Shown here in pieces: positions 34,112 through 42,674 of a DNA stretch of 64,000 bases (positions are counted from its first letter, which is position 1; each line of letters opens with the position of its first letter). The notes below the pieces were generated by a model that saw only the letters and a list, made by a program, of their open reading frames with translations, was not told where the DNA came from and made no database searches. This DNA comes from Comamonas sp. 26. GTDB lineage: Bacteria; Pseudomonadota; Gammaproteobacteria; Burkholderiales; Burkholderiaceae_C. The DNA is taken from the NCBI RefSeq assembly GCF_002754475.1, contig NZ_PEFL01000002.1, positions 1 through 64,000 on the forward strand. The letters are read 5' to 3'. Position numbers and translations under genes: made by a program.

Positions 34112-35238
34112 ACCTTGCTCCTGAACTGGCGCAGCATGGCCAGAAATAGCGGCACGCCAATAAAGGCTGTCAGCACGCCCAGCGGCAGCTCCGCCGGTTT
34201 GACGATGGTGCGCGCCACGGCGTCGGCGCTGACCACTAGCGCCGCCCCCAGCAGGGCCGAGCCCGGCAGCACCACCCGGTGATCTGGCCCGGCAATCAGC
34301 CGCACCCAGTGCGGCGCGACGAGGCCGATAAAGCCGATGATGCCGGTGGTCGCCGTCACCGCGCCCACGGCCAGCGCCGCCACCAGCACGGTGCGGCGTT
34401 TGGTTTTTTCAACCGCCACGCCCAGCAGATTGGCCTGAGCCTCACCCAGCGCAATCGCATTCAAAGGCCTTGCCAACGCCAGCGCGGCCAGCGTGTTTAA
34501 AGCGACAGCAGACCCCACCAGACCCACCGCACTCCAGCGCGATGCGCCCAGGCTGCCCAGCAACCACATCTGCAGGTTGCGCAGCTGTTCGTCGGTCGAG
34601 ATAAAGCTCAAAAAGCCCAGACCGGCACCGGCCAGCGCATTAATCGCAATGCCAGCCAGCAGCATCAGGCCGATGCGGGTGGTGCCCTGAACCTGGCCCA
34701 GCACATAGACCACGGCCGTGACGGCCAAACCGCCGCCAAACGCCATGACCACCAGTGCCCAGCTGCCCAGATGGCGCGGCAGCCACGGCAGGTACATGCC
34801 GCCCAGAACAATGGTGATGCCCGCCGCCAGCGCAGCGCCGCTGCTCACACCAATCAGGCCGGGGTCTGCCAGTGGGTTGCGAAACAGGCCCTGCATCAGT
34901 GCACCGGCCAGCCCCAGACCTGCGCCAGCAGCCACGCCCATCAGCAGGCGTGGCAGTCGAATATTGAGAAAGACCAGATGCTCTGGCCCCTGCTGCACCG
35001 CACCGCCCAGCAGGCCGCGCAGACCATCCCAGACAATGCCCGGCAACTGCGCGGGCGCAATCGCATAGGCACCGCTGGCTGCCCCCCAGACCATGGCCAG
35101 CAGCACCAGCACCGCGCCCAGCAGCAGCGCGGCGCTGCGGCTGAGCCGCCCGGCTGGCGTGCGCCAGCGCGATGCAGCCATGGGCGCGCGAAGCACCGGA
35201 GTGACCGGCTTACCCGATTTGGCGAGCACGGCACTCAT
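34108..35238 (-). CDS. hmuU: heme ABC transporter permease (FecCD family)
   Basis: 376 aa from ATG 35238, 1 base after the hmuT stop. Membrane permease of the BtuC/FecCD type with about nine to ten TM helices; conserved GAALAAGITIVLGG and the coupling segment ATTGIIGFIGLVAPH (about 290) are seen. Pairs with HmuV as a dimer. The longer reading frame from 35304 overlaps hmuT and lacks support. Confidence 0.93.
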   Translation of the reverse strand: MSAVLAKSGKPVTPVLRAPMAASRWRTPAGRLSRSAALLLGAVLVLLAMVWGAASGAYAIAPAQLPGIVWDGLRGLLGGAVQQGPEHLVFLNIRLPRLLMGVAAGAGLGLAGALMQGLFRNPLADPGLIGVSSGAALAAGITIVLGGMYLPWLPRHLGSWALVVMAFGGGLAVTAVVYVLGQVQGTTRIGLMLLAGIAINALAGAGLGFLSFISTDEQLRNLQMWLLGSLGASRWSAVGLVGSAVALNTLAALALARPLNAIALGEAQANLLGVAVEKTKRRTVLVAALAVGAVTATTGIIGFIGLVAPHWVRLIAGPDHRVVLPGSALLGAALVVSADAVARTIVKPAELPLGVLTAFIGVPLFLAMLRQFRSKV

Positions 35239-35239
35239 C

Positions 35240-36127
35240 TCACGCCACCCACTGCAGACTGCGCATATGCAGCGCCTGCACCGCCGTAGGCAGGCGCGGG
35301 CCAAAGCCCAGCAGGTGGCTGGCCTCCAGCGTTACCAGCGCTTTCTTGGCAAAAGCCGGGGTCAGGGCCAGCTCGGGCCGCTTCCAGAAGGCCTGCTCAC
35401 CACCCAGCGCTTCAATGCCCTGGGTGGTGTTGATGATGACTTCTGGTGCGGCGCTGGCCATGGCCTCTGCCGTCAGCGGCTTGTAGCCATCAAACTGGTC
35501 GATGGCGTTGACACAGCCTGCGTACTGAATCAGCGCATTGGCCGCCGTGCCCCGCCCTGCCACCTGCGGGCTGCCGCTGTGCGCCAGCACAAACAGCACG
35601 CGCGGCTTGCGCTGGGCCTTGGCGACCTGGGCCTGCACCGAGCTCCACTGCGTATCGAGCTGGGCCAGCAGCTTTTCGGCATCGGCAACACGGCCTGTTT
35701 CACGGCCCACGACCTTGACCTTTTCCTGCACCTCAGCCCAGTTGTGCTCAGCCTTGACCAGAGCCACACGCACACCGGCCTGTCGAATCTGATCGAGCAC
35801 CACGGGCGGCCCGGCATCGCTGGTGCCAACCACCGCATCGGGCTTGAGCGACAGCAGGCCTTCGGCCGAGAGCTGGCGCACATAACCGACCTTGGTCGTT
35901 TTCTGCGCAGCTTCAGGGAACAGGCTGGTGGTGTCCGTACCCACCAGCAGGCTCTGCGCGTTCAGCAGATAGACCACTTCGGTCAACGCGCCGCTGAGCG
36001 AGACCAGGCGGCGTGCGGGAGCAGCCACCTGCGCAGAATTTTGTGCAAATGCGGGCATGGCTGAAGCCATTGCCGCACCGCCCAGCCACTGCAGACTGAC
36101 GCGCCGTGACAGCAATATGTCGCTCAT
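35240..36127 (-). CDS. hmuT: heme ABC transporter periplasmic substrate-binding protein
   Basis: 295 aa. Periplasmic heme carrier of the HmuT/PhuT class. Signal region SRRVSLQWLGGAAMASAMPAFAQ (residues 7-29), with a twin arginine that could make it a Tat substrate. Mature domain starts RRLVSLSGALTEVVYLL; the Tyr/His heme ligand expected near the start of the family is probably Y53 or Y78, not certain. Overlaps hmuS by 4 bases. Confidence 0.92.
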   Translation of the reverse strand: MSDILLSRRVSLQWLGGAAMASAMPAFAQNSAQVAAPARRLVSLSGALTEVVYLLNAQSLLVGTDTTSLFPEAAQKTTKVGYVRQLSAEGLLSLKPDAVVGTSDAGPPVVLDQIRQAGVRVALVKAEHNWAEVQEKVKVVGRETGRVADAEKLLAQLDTQWSSVQAQVAKAQRKPRVLFVLAHSGSPQVAGRGTAANALIQYAGCVNAIDQFDGYKPLTAEAMASAAPEVIINTTQGIEALGGEQAFWKRPELALTPAFAKKALVTLEASHLLGFGPRLPTAVQALHMRSLQWVA

Positions 36128-37236
36128 GCAGCCTCCGCCACCGCCGCATGGCGCTGCAGGCCAGCCACCAGATCACGCCAGCTTTGCAGCTCGGGCTGGC
36201 CGGGCTTGCGCTCGCCAAAGAACATGGCCATGTTGTTGCCTTCGGCATCAAAGACTTCCACCGATGTCACCACGCCATCGCTGGTGGGCTTTTGCACCAC
36301 CCACACATTGGCAATCATGTCGGTGCGCAGGTGCAAGTTGAAGCCCTTGTCCAGCACATTGATCCAGCGCACGCCATCCTTGCCATCCATGGGCTGAATA
36401 TTGCTGACCGGGCCGGTGTGAATCTGAATGCAGCCGCTGCTGCCCACAAACACCATGATGGAAACACCATCCACCGCGGCATTGCCCAGCAGCTGGGTGA
36501 CGGCATAGGCGCTCAAACGCTCGCAATACTGAGGCACCAGACGGAAGGCCTGCTGGCGCTCAACGCCAAACTTGCGCAGCATCTCAAAGAATTCGTGCGT
36601 GTCCTTCAGCGCGGTCCATGCCTGGGTCAGCCCTGGCACGTCAATCTCGGCATCGGCCTTGACGGCGGGCTTGGCTGCGGGTTCACGGAATACATAGCCA
36701 GCGGATGGCTCGGCAAAACGCTCCACCAGCGCATTCCATGCGGCCATATCGGTCGCTTCACGCGCAAACACCTTGTGCACGGCGCGCCCCGCTGCGTCAT
36801 AGAACTGCAGGCTGTGCATCGCCGGGCGATTGCCATTGGCCGCCGCTTCCGTCACTGCAAAACCGGCATGCCAGTGCATAAAGAACAGGCGCAGATCAAT
36901 CTCGCGGCTCAGCGCCAGACCGACGGGACCTTGGGCCGATACGTTCTGGTAGATGCCGTCTTTTTCATGCACGGTAGATTCGTTGCGCGTCAGCGCCATC
37001 ACCGTGCCGCAGGCCTCAAGGCCTTTGAGAATGTCCAGCCACTCAGCGCGCAGCGGCACGGCTTTCAAGCTGCGCTCATGCTCGCCGCCGTGGGCGGCAA
37101 TTACCGCACCTTCGCTCAGTTGCAGCGCCTCGGCGGCGTCTTTGGCACGCAGACCCTGCTGGCGCTTCTGCGCAAATTCTTCGCGAATCTGTACCGCTGT
37201 CATGGTGTTCATTTCGGGGGATGTGATGGCGTTCAT
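36124..37236 (-). CDS. hmuS: hemin-degrading factor HmuS/ChuX-type
   Basis: 370 aa, the usual length for HmuS/HemS. Cytoplasmic heme-handling protein with two tandem HemS domains (about 20-180 and 190-360); it carries or breaks down imported heme to release iron. Segments ALTRNESTVHEKDG and SGCIQIHTGPVSNIQPMDG are characteristic. Overlaps both neighbours by 4 bases (37233-37236 and 36124-36127), so translation is coupled through the operon. Confidence 0.93.
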   Translation of the reverse strand: MNAITSPEMNTMTAVQIREEFAQKRQQGLRAKDAAEALQLSEGAVIAAHGGEHERSLKAVPLRAEWLDILKGLEACGTVMALTRNESTVHEKDGIYQNVSAQGPVGLALSREIDLRLFFMHWHAGFAVTEAAANGNRPAMHSLQFYDAAGRAVHKVFAREATDMAAWNALVERFAEPSAGYVFREPAAKPAVKADAEIDVPGLTQAWTALKDTHEFFEMLRKFGVERQQAFRLVPQYCERLSAYAVTQLLGNAAVDGVSIMVFVGSSGCIQIHTGPVSNIQPMDGKDGVRWINVLDKGFNLHLRTDMIANVWVVQKPTSDGVVTSVEVFDAEGNNMAMFFGERKPGQPELQSWRDLVAGLQRHAAVAEAA

Positions 37237-37616
37237 TGCAGGGTCTCCGGGCTGTGGTGCCAGTGCGTTTGTGGTTGGTTAAATTCGTCGTCGAAACTGG
37301 GCTCAGCGGTTTGCTGATCCGGCTCGGGCTGGGCCAGCACCTGAGCCACCGTGGACCAGCGCTGCCCCAGCTTTTGCAGAAAATGGCGCATGTCGTCAGA
37401 GCGGGCGTGGCCATCCAGTCCATCGGCCATGCGCGCCAGCTGGTCCGACACACGCTGCGCCATGGGCGCGCGGTGCGCCGCACAGCAGCCTTGGCTAAAG
37501 CCGGTCATCAGCGCCAGCACGGTGGCCAGCTGGGCTTCGCCTTCGGTCAGCAGATATTCCTCATCGCGGCTGCCAGATTCACTCTGGGCATTCGCGGTGC
37601 TCTCATAAACAGACAT
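37233..37616 (-). CDS. small protein of the heme operon, function unknown
   Basis: 127 aa from ATG 37616 (CTGCAGGAGTGTGCC upstream); a 37643 start would add 9 residues. No signal peptide or membrane helix. Contains two adjacent cysteines (GFSQGCCAAHRAP, about 43-55) and a histidine-rich end (THWHHSPE). It is placed between hmuR and hmuS with a 4-base overlap, so a role in heme or iron handling is likely from context only. I do not recognise a named family. Confidence 0.75.
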   Translation of the reverse strand: MSVYESTANAQSESGSRDEEYLLTEGEAQLATVLALMTGFSQGCCAAHRAPMAQRVSDQLARMADGLDGHARSDDMRHFLQKLGQRWSTVAQVLAQPEPDQQTAEPSFDDEFNQPQTHWHHSPETLQ

Positions 37617-37640
37617 GGCACACTCCTGCAGTTTTTGAGT

Positions 37641-37694
37641 CAAAAAAGCATCTAGCGCTTGCTAATCAAGCGCTATCAGCTATCAAATCAGAAG
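37641..37694 (-). repeat. dispersed AGCGCTT element, copy 6 (best-preserved palindrome)
   Basis: TAGCGCTTG (37653-37661) and CAAGCGCTA (37667-37675) are perfect 9-bp inverted repeats with a 5-base loop; on the minus strand the head reads TTTGATAGCTGATAGCGCTT. It overlaps the hmuR stop codon at 37688-37690. Confidence 0.7.
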
Positions 37695-39940
37695 TCCTGA
37701 ACCAGGGACACGCGCACATTGCGGCCCGGCTGGGTAAAGGCATCGGCAATTTGCGTGACATTGGTTAGGCTGCGCACATCGGCCCAACGCCATTGCTTTT
37801 TGTCGGTCAAGTTGTAAATGCCCACGTTCAGGCGTGTACCGGGGCGGATACGCCACTGCGCGCTCAGATCCAGCACCGTGGCGCTGGGGCTGAGCCAGGC
37901 GTTGGCCACCGAGACATCCTTGGCCTTTTTGCCCGCCCAGTGCGATGCGCTGAGCTGCACGCCCACGTTCGAGGTGTCATAGCGCACACCCAGCACCAGT
38001 TGCTGGGGCGAGATGGTGTCTACCCCTTTGCCGGTGTTTCTATCCTTGCCCTCGGTGTAGCCGTAGGCCGCATTGGTGCGCCAGTTGCCGCCGGCGAACT
38101 TGCCCCAGTCGTAATCGGCCTTGAGTTCAAAGCCGCTGATGCGCACCCGGTCCATATTCACAGACTGGAAGGTGGCGGGGTTGGCGCGGTTACCGTACTG
38201 GCCCGAGACCAGTACCTGGTCCTGGATGAAGTCCTTGTAATTGCCGGTAAAGGCCGCAGCATCCAGTCGCAACGCGTTCATGCGTGCGCGCAAGCCCAGC
38301 TCGAAGGTATTGCTCTTTTCGGGCTTGAGGTTGGGGTTGGGAATGCTGCGATAAGACGCCAGCGGATTCTCAAAGAATGCGTTGACCTGACCCGCATTGG
38401 GCGCACGGAAGCCAGCGGCGTAATTGCCATAGACCGACCATGCGTCATTCATCTGGAACATGGCACCCAGCTTGGGCGAGACCGCCGAGTCAGAGTTGCT
38501 AACCACAGGGCTGGCAAAACCCTGCTGCTTGGGCTTGAGGCTGTAGTGCTCGGCACGCACGCCGGGCGTCAGGCTGAAAGCGCCATAGTGCAGCTCGGCC
38601 TGTGCAAACAGCGCCGATGAGGTTTCCGTGGTGTCAGGGAAGCGCTTGAGCGGGAAGCTCTCGCCCGCTGGCGGCGTAATGCCGTTTTGCTCATTGACCA
38701 CCTTGCCACGTGTGTAATCCACGCCGTAGGTGAATTTGCCGCTGACGCCATTGCTCCAGCGCAATGTCTTGCCAGCCTGTGCATGCAGTTGCAGTGTGTC
38801 CTCGTCATAAGTCACATCGCGTTCGCGATACGGCAGGCCGATGCGAGTTTCGGTCACAAATTCGCGCGAATCTGCACGTTGATAGCTAGCCATCAGCTTG
38901 AGCTCATCGGCCAGTGCCGTATCCAGCTGCTGCCACTGACCTTGCCAAGTAGCGCGCCAGCGCTTCATGGTGGTCTCGGCCTGTGAATCGCTGACAGTGG
39001 CGCTGCGAGCACTCAGCAGGTCGTAGCTGGCGCGCTTGTCCACGTTCTCCAGCGTGAAGACATGCTTTTGCACGGCCGATGGCGTGTAGACCAGCTTGCC
39101 GAACAGCGAATGGCTCTTGTCTTTTTCAGGGTTGGGCGTGGTGCGATTGGCTCCCACCACATCGTTGGTGCCCATGTTTTCCAGAGCACTGGAGCGACCA
39201 ATGCCGGCGGAGAGCAACCAGCTCCACTCGGGGTTGACGCGCCCGGCAATCGTCGCACCCACGCGCTTGCCGTTGTCCGCACCGTCATAGCTGATCGAAG
39301 CACGGCCCGCAATGGTTTTGCCGTCCTTGAGCAAATCATCGGGCTGCATGGTGATGAAATTGACCAGACCGCCCATGCCGTCCGAGCCATAGAGCGCGGG
39401 CACGGCACCGCGCAGAATTTCCACGCGCTGCACCAGGCCCAGATCCAAAGAGTCACGGCCAAAGGCATTGGCACTGAAGACATAGCTGCGCGGCAAACGC
39501 ACACCATCGACCAGCATCAGTACGCGATTACCATCCAGCCCGCGAATATTGAAGCCGCTGTTCTGGTCACGCCCCGTGGGCGCTCCTGCCAGCGAAAAAC
39601 GCGCTGGACTGCGCGGCACGTCCACATTGGGCAGCTTGGCGGCAAGCTCGCGGATATCTCCGATCTGCTCCTCTTCCATCTGCTTGGCGTCGATGACGTC
39701 GACGGTCATAGGCAGGCTGTCGGCATCCTGCTCGTCGCGCGAGGCACTGATGACCACATCGCGCAGCACGGGCGTGGAACGGTCGGCGCGTGCCGCTGCG
39801 ACTTGAACCGTTTCAGAAGACTGCTGCTGAGCCTGAGCAGAAATGGCAGCGCATGCCAGAGCACAGGCCAGAACCAGGGGACGAATGTCGGAGCGCGGCG
39901 CCAACGCGGCGTGAGCGTGCGAAACAGTGGCGGAAGCCAT
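37688..39940 (-). CDS. hmuR: TonB-dependent outer-membrane heme receptor
   Basis: 750 aa. Imports heme or hemoproteins across the outer membrane with TonB energy. Signal peptide about 1-38 (LVLACALACAAISAQAQ), then a TonB box-like DVVISASRDEQ (about 61-71), plug domain with FNIRGLDGNRVLMLVDGVRL, and a 22-strand barrel. The GFRAPNAGQVNAFFEN motif (about 517-532) followed by NPNLKPEKSNTFELG is the FRAP/NPNL pattern of heme receptors; final residue Phe. First gene of the hmu operon, under a Fur box. Confidence 0.94.
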   Translation of the reverse strand: MASATVSHAHAALAPRSDIRPLVLACALACAAISAQAQQQSSETVQVAAARADRSTPVLRDVVISASRDEQDADSLPMTVDVIDAKQMEEEQIGDIRELAAKLPNVDVPRSPARFSLAGAPTGRDQNSGFNIRGLDGNRVLMLVDGVRLPRSYVFSANAFGRDSLDLGLVQRVEILRGAVPALYGSDGMGGLVNFITMQPDDLLKDGKTIAGRASISYDGADNGKRVGATIAGRVNPEWSWLLSAGIGRSSALENMGTNDVVGANRTTPNPEKDKSHSLFGKLVYTPSAVQKHVFTLENVDKRASYDLLSARSATVSDSQAETTMKRWRATWQGQWQQLDTALADELKLMASYQRADSREFVTETRIGLPYRERDVTYDEDTLQLHAQAGKTLRWSNGVSGKFTYGVDYTRGKVVNEQNGITPPAGESFPLKRFPDTTETSSALFAQAELHYGAFSLTPGVRAEHYSLKPKQQGFASPVVSNSDSAVSPKLGAMFQMNDAWSVYGNYAAGFRAPNAGQVNAFFENPLASYRSIPNPNLKPEKSNTFELGLRARMNALRLDAAAFTGNYKDFIQDQVLVSGQYGNRANPATFQSVNMDRVRISGFELKADYDWGKFAGGNWRTNAAYGYTEGKDRNTGKGVDTISPQQLVLGVRYDTSNVGVQLSASHWAGKKAKDVSVANAWLSPSATVLDLSAQWRIRPGTRLNVGIYNLTDKKQWRWADVRSLTNVTQIADAFTQPGRNVRVSLVQDF

Positions 39941-40071
39941 ACCAGAAACCCTCTTTATTCATTGAAATGGACAAGAGCTGGCTTCTGATAGGTGCACTGA
40001 CCGCCACAGGTTGAAACGATTGAAGTTTTATGACCTGTAGCTGGCACTCATTTGCTGGCTGAACGGAATGC

Positions 40072-40100
40072 AGTATATGCGAATAATTCTCAATAGCAAA
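40072..40100 (-). promoter_or_regulatory. hmuR promoter overlapping a Fur box
   Basis: ATGCGAATAATTCTCAAT (40077-40094) is close to the Fur consensus GATAATGATAATCATTATC. On the minus strand a TATACT -10 lies at 40072-40077 and TTGCTA/TTTGCT at 40094-40100 can act as -35, so the box lies between and over the promoter elements. Iron-dependent repression of heme uptake is the expected outcome. Confidence 0.75.
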
Positions 40101-40271
40101 AATAAGCGTTACAAAAAGAGGAAAAACAGCTTGAACAAGCGCTTGTCATTCACTGACTCCAGGTTCATGATCCGCCCTGTTTTCACCGCTATTTCTTTAC
40201 GACCATGAACCCTGACCGAAGTCACGGGTCCATCTCACCCCAGCGCTGAAGTCATGGCCGCAGGCCTTGCA

Positions 40272-40317
40272 GCAGAGTCCGGGAGAGAGGGGCCCATCCT
40301 CCACCCGGAGAGTCTGC
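40272..40317 (+). promoter_or_regulatory. structured leader hairpin upstream of the Nramp-like gene
   Basis: GCAGA (40272-40276) pairs with TCTGC (40313-40317) and TCCGGG (40278-40283) with CCCGGA (40304-40309), with an asymmetric GAG bulge. The GC-rich leader extends to 40390. A metal-responsive leader is possible but no known riboswitch consensus was matched. Confidence 0.4.
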
Positions 40318-40395
40318 TGCGCAACCAAGGCGCATGCCGCTCCCCGCCCGCCACTGCTGCGGCCATGCCTTGCGCATGGCTTCCGGGAGCCGCCC

Positions 40396-41709
40396 ATGAA
40401 ACACTTCTTCGCCCGGAAATTCCCTCACGGATTTCTGCTCATCCCTCGCAGCATGGCTGCTGCCCGCCGCCTGGGTCCAGGCCTGATTACCGGCGCTGCC
40501 GACGACGATCCAAGTGGCATTGCCACCTACTCGCAAGCTGGCGCTCAATGGCGCTTTGGTCTGGTGTGGATGCTGTTGCTGACCACGCCGCTGATGATTG
40601 GCATTCAGATGCTGTCTGCCCGCATCGGCTGGGCCACCGGCCGTGGGCTGGCTGCCAATATGGTGACGCTGTGTCCGCGCTGGCTCACGCGCAGCCTGAT
40701 TGCGCTGCTGGTGGTTGCCAACACCATCAATATTGCGGCCGACATTGGCGCCATGGCCGAGGCCGCACGCCTGATCGTCGGGGGCTCGCCGGTGTTGTTC
40801 AGCCTGCTGTTTGGCGCAGTGTGCCTGCTGGCTCAGGTGTTTTTCTCGTACGAGCGCTCGGTGCGGCTTCTCAAATGGCTGACGCTGTCGCTGCTCGCCT
40901 ATTTCGCCGTGGTGATGGTGGTGCATGTGCCGCTCAAGCAAATGACGATTGAGTCACTGCAGCCCTGGCACTTCATGCCAGCTCACGCTTCGCTGAGCGA
41001 CTATGCCGCCATGATGGTGGCCGTGCTGGGCACCACCATCAGCCCCTATCTTTTCTTCTGGCAAGCCTCGCAGGAGGTGGAAGACCAGCGCCTGCGCCCC
41101 GACACCGCTGCGCTGCGCAAGTTCCCCACCTATGTGCAAGAGCATCTGGCCCGTATCCGGCTGGACACGACTGTGGGCATGCTGCTGTCCAACGGCGTGG
41201 CGCTGAGCATTGTGGTGGCCACCGCCGTCACGCTGAATCTGAATGGCATCACCGAAATTCAGACCTCCGCACAGGCTGCCGAGGCACTGCGCCCCGTCGC
41301 GGGCGACCTGGCTTTTACGGTGTTTGCGCTGGGCATCATCGGCACAGGGCTGCTGGCCGTACCAGTGCTGGCGGGCTCGGCCGCCTATGCGGTGAGCGAG
41401 GTTCTGGGCTGGAAGGCCAGTCTCTCGCACGGCTTTCATGAAGCACGCGGTTTTTACGGGCTGATCATTGCCGCCACAGGTCTTGGCACGGTTCTGGGCA
41501 TGCTGGAGGTCGACCCCATCAAAGCGCTGGTCTGGAGCGCCGTGGTCAACGGCGTGATCTCGGTGCCCATCATGGCCGTGATGCTGTGGCTGGGCCAATC
41601 GCCACGCATCATGGGCGAGCTGACTATCTCGCTGCGCCACCGCCTGCTGGGCTGGGGCGCTACGCTGCTGATGGGCGTAGCCGTTGTGGTGATGCTGGTG
41701 ACGCTGTAG
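40396..41709 (+). CDS. Nramp-family divalent metal transporter, non-canonical
   Basis: 437 aa from ATG 40396 (GGGAG upstream). About 11 TM helices with the Nramp fold. The TM1 motif reads DDDPSG (residues 36-41) instead of DPGN, and the TM6 motif is TTISPYLFFWQ instead of a methionine-containing MPHNLYLH. In canonical Nramp transporters these residues bind Mn2+/Fe2+ and the methionine selects against Ca/Mg; here the methionine is missing. The protein is therefore a member of the Nramp-related branch, whose substrate may be different (Mg2+ has been shown for related proteins). Monocistronic. Confidence 0.85.
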   Translation: MKHFFARKFPHGFLLIPRSMAAARRLGPGLITGAADDDPSGIATYSQAGAQWRFGLVWMLLLTTPLMIGIQMLSARIGWATGRGLAANMVTLCPRWLTRSLIALLVVANTINIAADIGAMAEAARLIVGGSPVLFSLLFGAVCLLAQVFFSYERSVRLLKWLTLSLLAYFAVVMVVHVPLKQMTIESLQPWHFMPAHASLSDYAAMMVAVLGTTISPYLFFWQASQEVEDQRLRPDTAALRKFPTYVQEHLARIRLDTTVGMLLSNGVALSIVVATAVTLNLNGITEIQTSAQAAEALRPVAGDLAFTVFALGIIGTGLLAVPVLAGSAAYAVSEVLGWKASLSHGFHEARGFYGLIIAATGLGTVLGMLEVDPIKALVWSAVVNGVISVPIMAVMLWLGQSPRIMGELTISLRHRLLGWGATLLMGVAVVVMLVTL

Positions 41710-41732
41710 AGCCTCTACCTGTCAGTGAATAC

Positions 41733-41769
41733 AAAAAAGGACTGCAGATTTATTCCACAGTCCTTTTTT
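41733..41769. terminator. bidirectional terminator after the Nramp-like gene
   Basis: AAAAAAGGACTG (41733-41744) / CAGTCC then TTTTTT (41758-41769): stem with A-tract and T-tract on opposite sides, functional in both directions. It probably once also terminated ahpF, whose remnant follows at 41811. Confidence 0.88.
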
Positions 41770-41815
41770 CATAGCTGCAAGCGCTTAATCCATAAGCGCT
41801 ACAGCCATTTTTAGT
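41769..41815 (+). repeat. dispersed AGCGCTT element, copy 7
   Basis: TCATAGCTGCAAGCGCTTAA then TCCATAAGCGCTACAGCC. Perfect 8-bp arms AGCGCTTA (41780-41787) / TAAGCGCT (41793-41800). It touches the TAA of the ahpF remnant. Confidence 0.7.
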
Positions 41816-41885
41816 TGCGAATCAGGTGATCAAAGGCCTACAGGGCTGCCATGGCAGCCGCGCCCGCCGCAATCACGATTTGCTT
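41811..41885 (-). pseudogene. remnant of the ahpF 3' end
   Basis: Read on the minus strand, codons encode [15 protein letters not shown], a TAG stop, then AFDHLIRN and TAA. The intact ahpF ends [24 protein letters not shown] (47154-47228); nucleotide match is 63 of 75 bases and stops abruptly at 41885. The remnant thus has an in-frame stop where ahpF has a serine. It overlaps the last 13 bases of msrA. Confidence 0.9.
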
Positions 41886-42580
41886 GCCTTAGCCGCGTGA
41901 ACCAGCGCTGGCGCAACCGTATAACTCTCGGGGAACAGCTTTCTCAGCTCGTCGAGCTTCGGCAGATCGTTGATCGCGATATAGGGCTGATTCGGATGCA
42001 GTGTCAGATAGTCTTGGTGATAGTCCTCGGCGACGTAAAAAGGCTTGGACAGTTCAACCGTCGTGGCCAGCGGCTTGCCGTAGGTTTTGGTCTGGTTGAG
42101 TTGGGCGATGTAGTCCTTCGCGATGCGCGCCTGCTCGGCATTTTCCGCAAACACGGTCGAGCGGTATTGCGTGCCGGTATCGGGCCCCTGGCGGTTCAGC
42201 TCGGTCGGGTCGTGCGCCACCGAGAAATAGATTTGCAGCAACTTGCCGTAGCTGACTTGCTGAGGGTCGTAGGTGATACGCACCGCTTCGGCATGGCCAG
42301 TACGGCCCGTGCCTACATCCTCGTAGCGCGCCATCTTGGCAGCGCCTCCGGCATAGCCAGAAAGGGCATTGCTTACGCCCTTGACATGTTGGAACACGCC
42401 TTGGACGCCCCAGAAGCAGCCACCGGCGAAGACTGCACTTTCGGTCTTTGCTGTGGGTGCCGCAATCAGGTCGACCGTGGGAGACGGTACGCGGCGGGAC
42501 GCTTCCGCGAAGCTGGGCACGGCATACCCAAGCAGCGCTGCAGCGGCCAAGCTGCCGGCGGTCAGTGCGAAGGACTTCAT
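41873..42580 (-). CDS. msrA: exported peptide-methionine (S)-S-oxide reductase
   Basis: 235 aa from ATG 42580 (GGAAGAAATCTC upstream; an in-frame ATG at 42604 is less likely). Reduces methionine-S-sulfoxide. Residues 1-30 form a signal peptide (MKSFALTAGSLAAAALLGYA.. FAEA), so the enzyme acts in the periplasm, unlike the usual cytosolic MsrA. Catalytic GCFWG at about 54-58; no cysteine is present in the C-terminal tail, so recycling must use another route. The last SKS and stop are encoded by the ahpF remnant, meaning the original C-terminus was replaced. Downstream of the Met-rich repeat gene. Confidence 0.92.
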   Translation of the reverse strand: MKSFALTAGSLAAAALLGYAVPSFAEASRRVPSPTVDLIAAPTAKTESAVFAGGCFWGVQGVFQHVKGVSNALSGYAGGAAKMARYEDVGTGRTGHAEAVRITYDPQQVSYGKLLQIYFSVAHDPTELNRQGPDTGTQYRSTVFAENAEQARIAKDYIAQLNQTKTYGKPLATTVELSKPFYVAEDYHQDYLTLHPNQPYIAINDLPKLDELRKLFPESYTVAPALVHAAKASKS

Positions 42581-42629
42581 GAGATTTCTTCCAGTAGGTT
42601 TCAACGCCAGAGTCGAGGTGATGGGCTCA

Positions 42630-42651
42630 ATCCGTCATTCACGTGACGGAT
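42630..42651 (-). terminator. hairpin between the repeat protein gene and msrA
   Basis: ATCCGTCA (42630-42637) / TGACGGAT (42644-42651), extendable to 11 bp with a G-U pair; no T-tract. May act as a partial terminator or RNA stabiliser so that the repeat protein is made in excess over MsrA. Confidence 0.45.
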
Positions 42652-42674
42652 CGAGCAAATCGAGCAGACCGAAT

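Larger units (their letters stand above)
39941..40395. other. divergent hmuR / Nramp intergenic region
   Basis: 455 bases without a gene. Left part: hmuR promoter and Fur box (40072-40100). Right part: GC-rich leader of the Nramp-like gene with a strong hairpin (40272-40317). Confidence 0.8.

Noticed and set aside
40260..40395. Cobalamin, glycine, guanidine or yybP-type riboswitch before the Nramp-like gene
   Set aside because: Individual stretches look similar but none of the full consensus layouts could be matched by eye; a covariance search would be needed.
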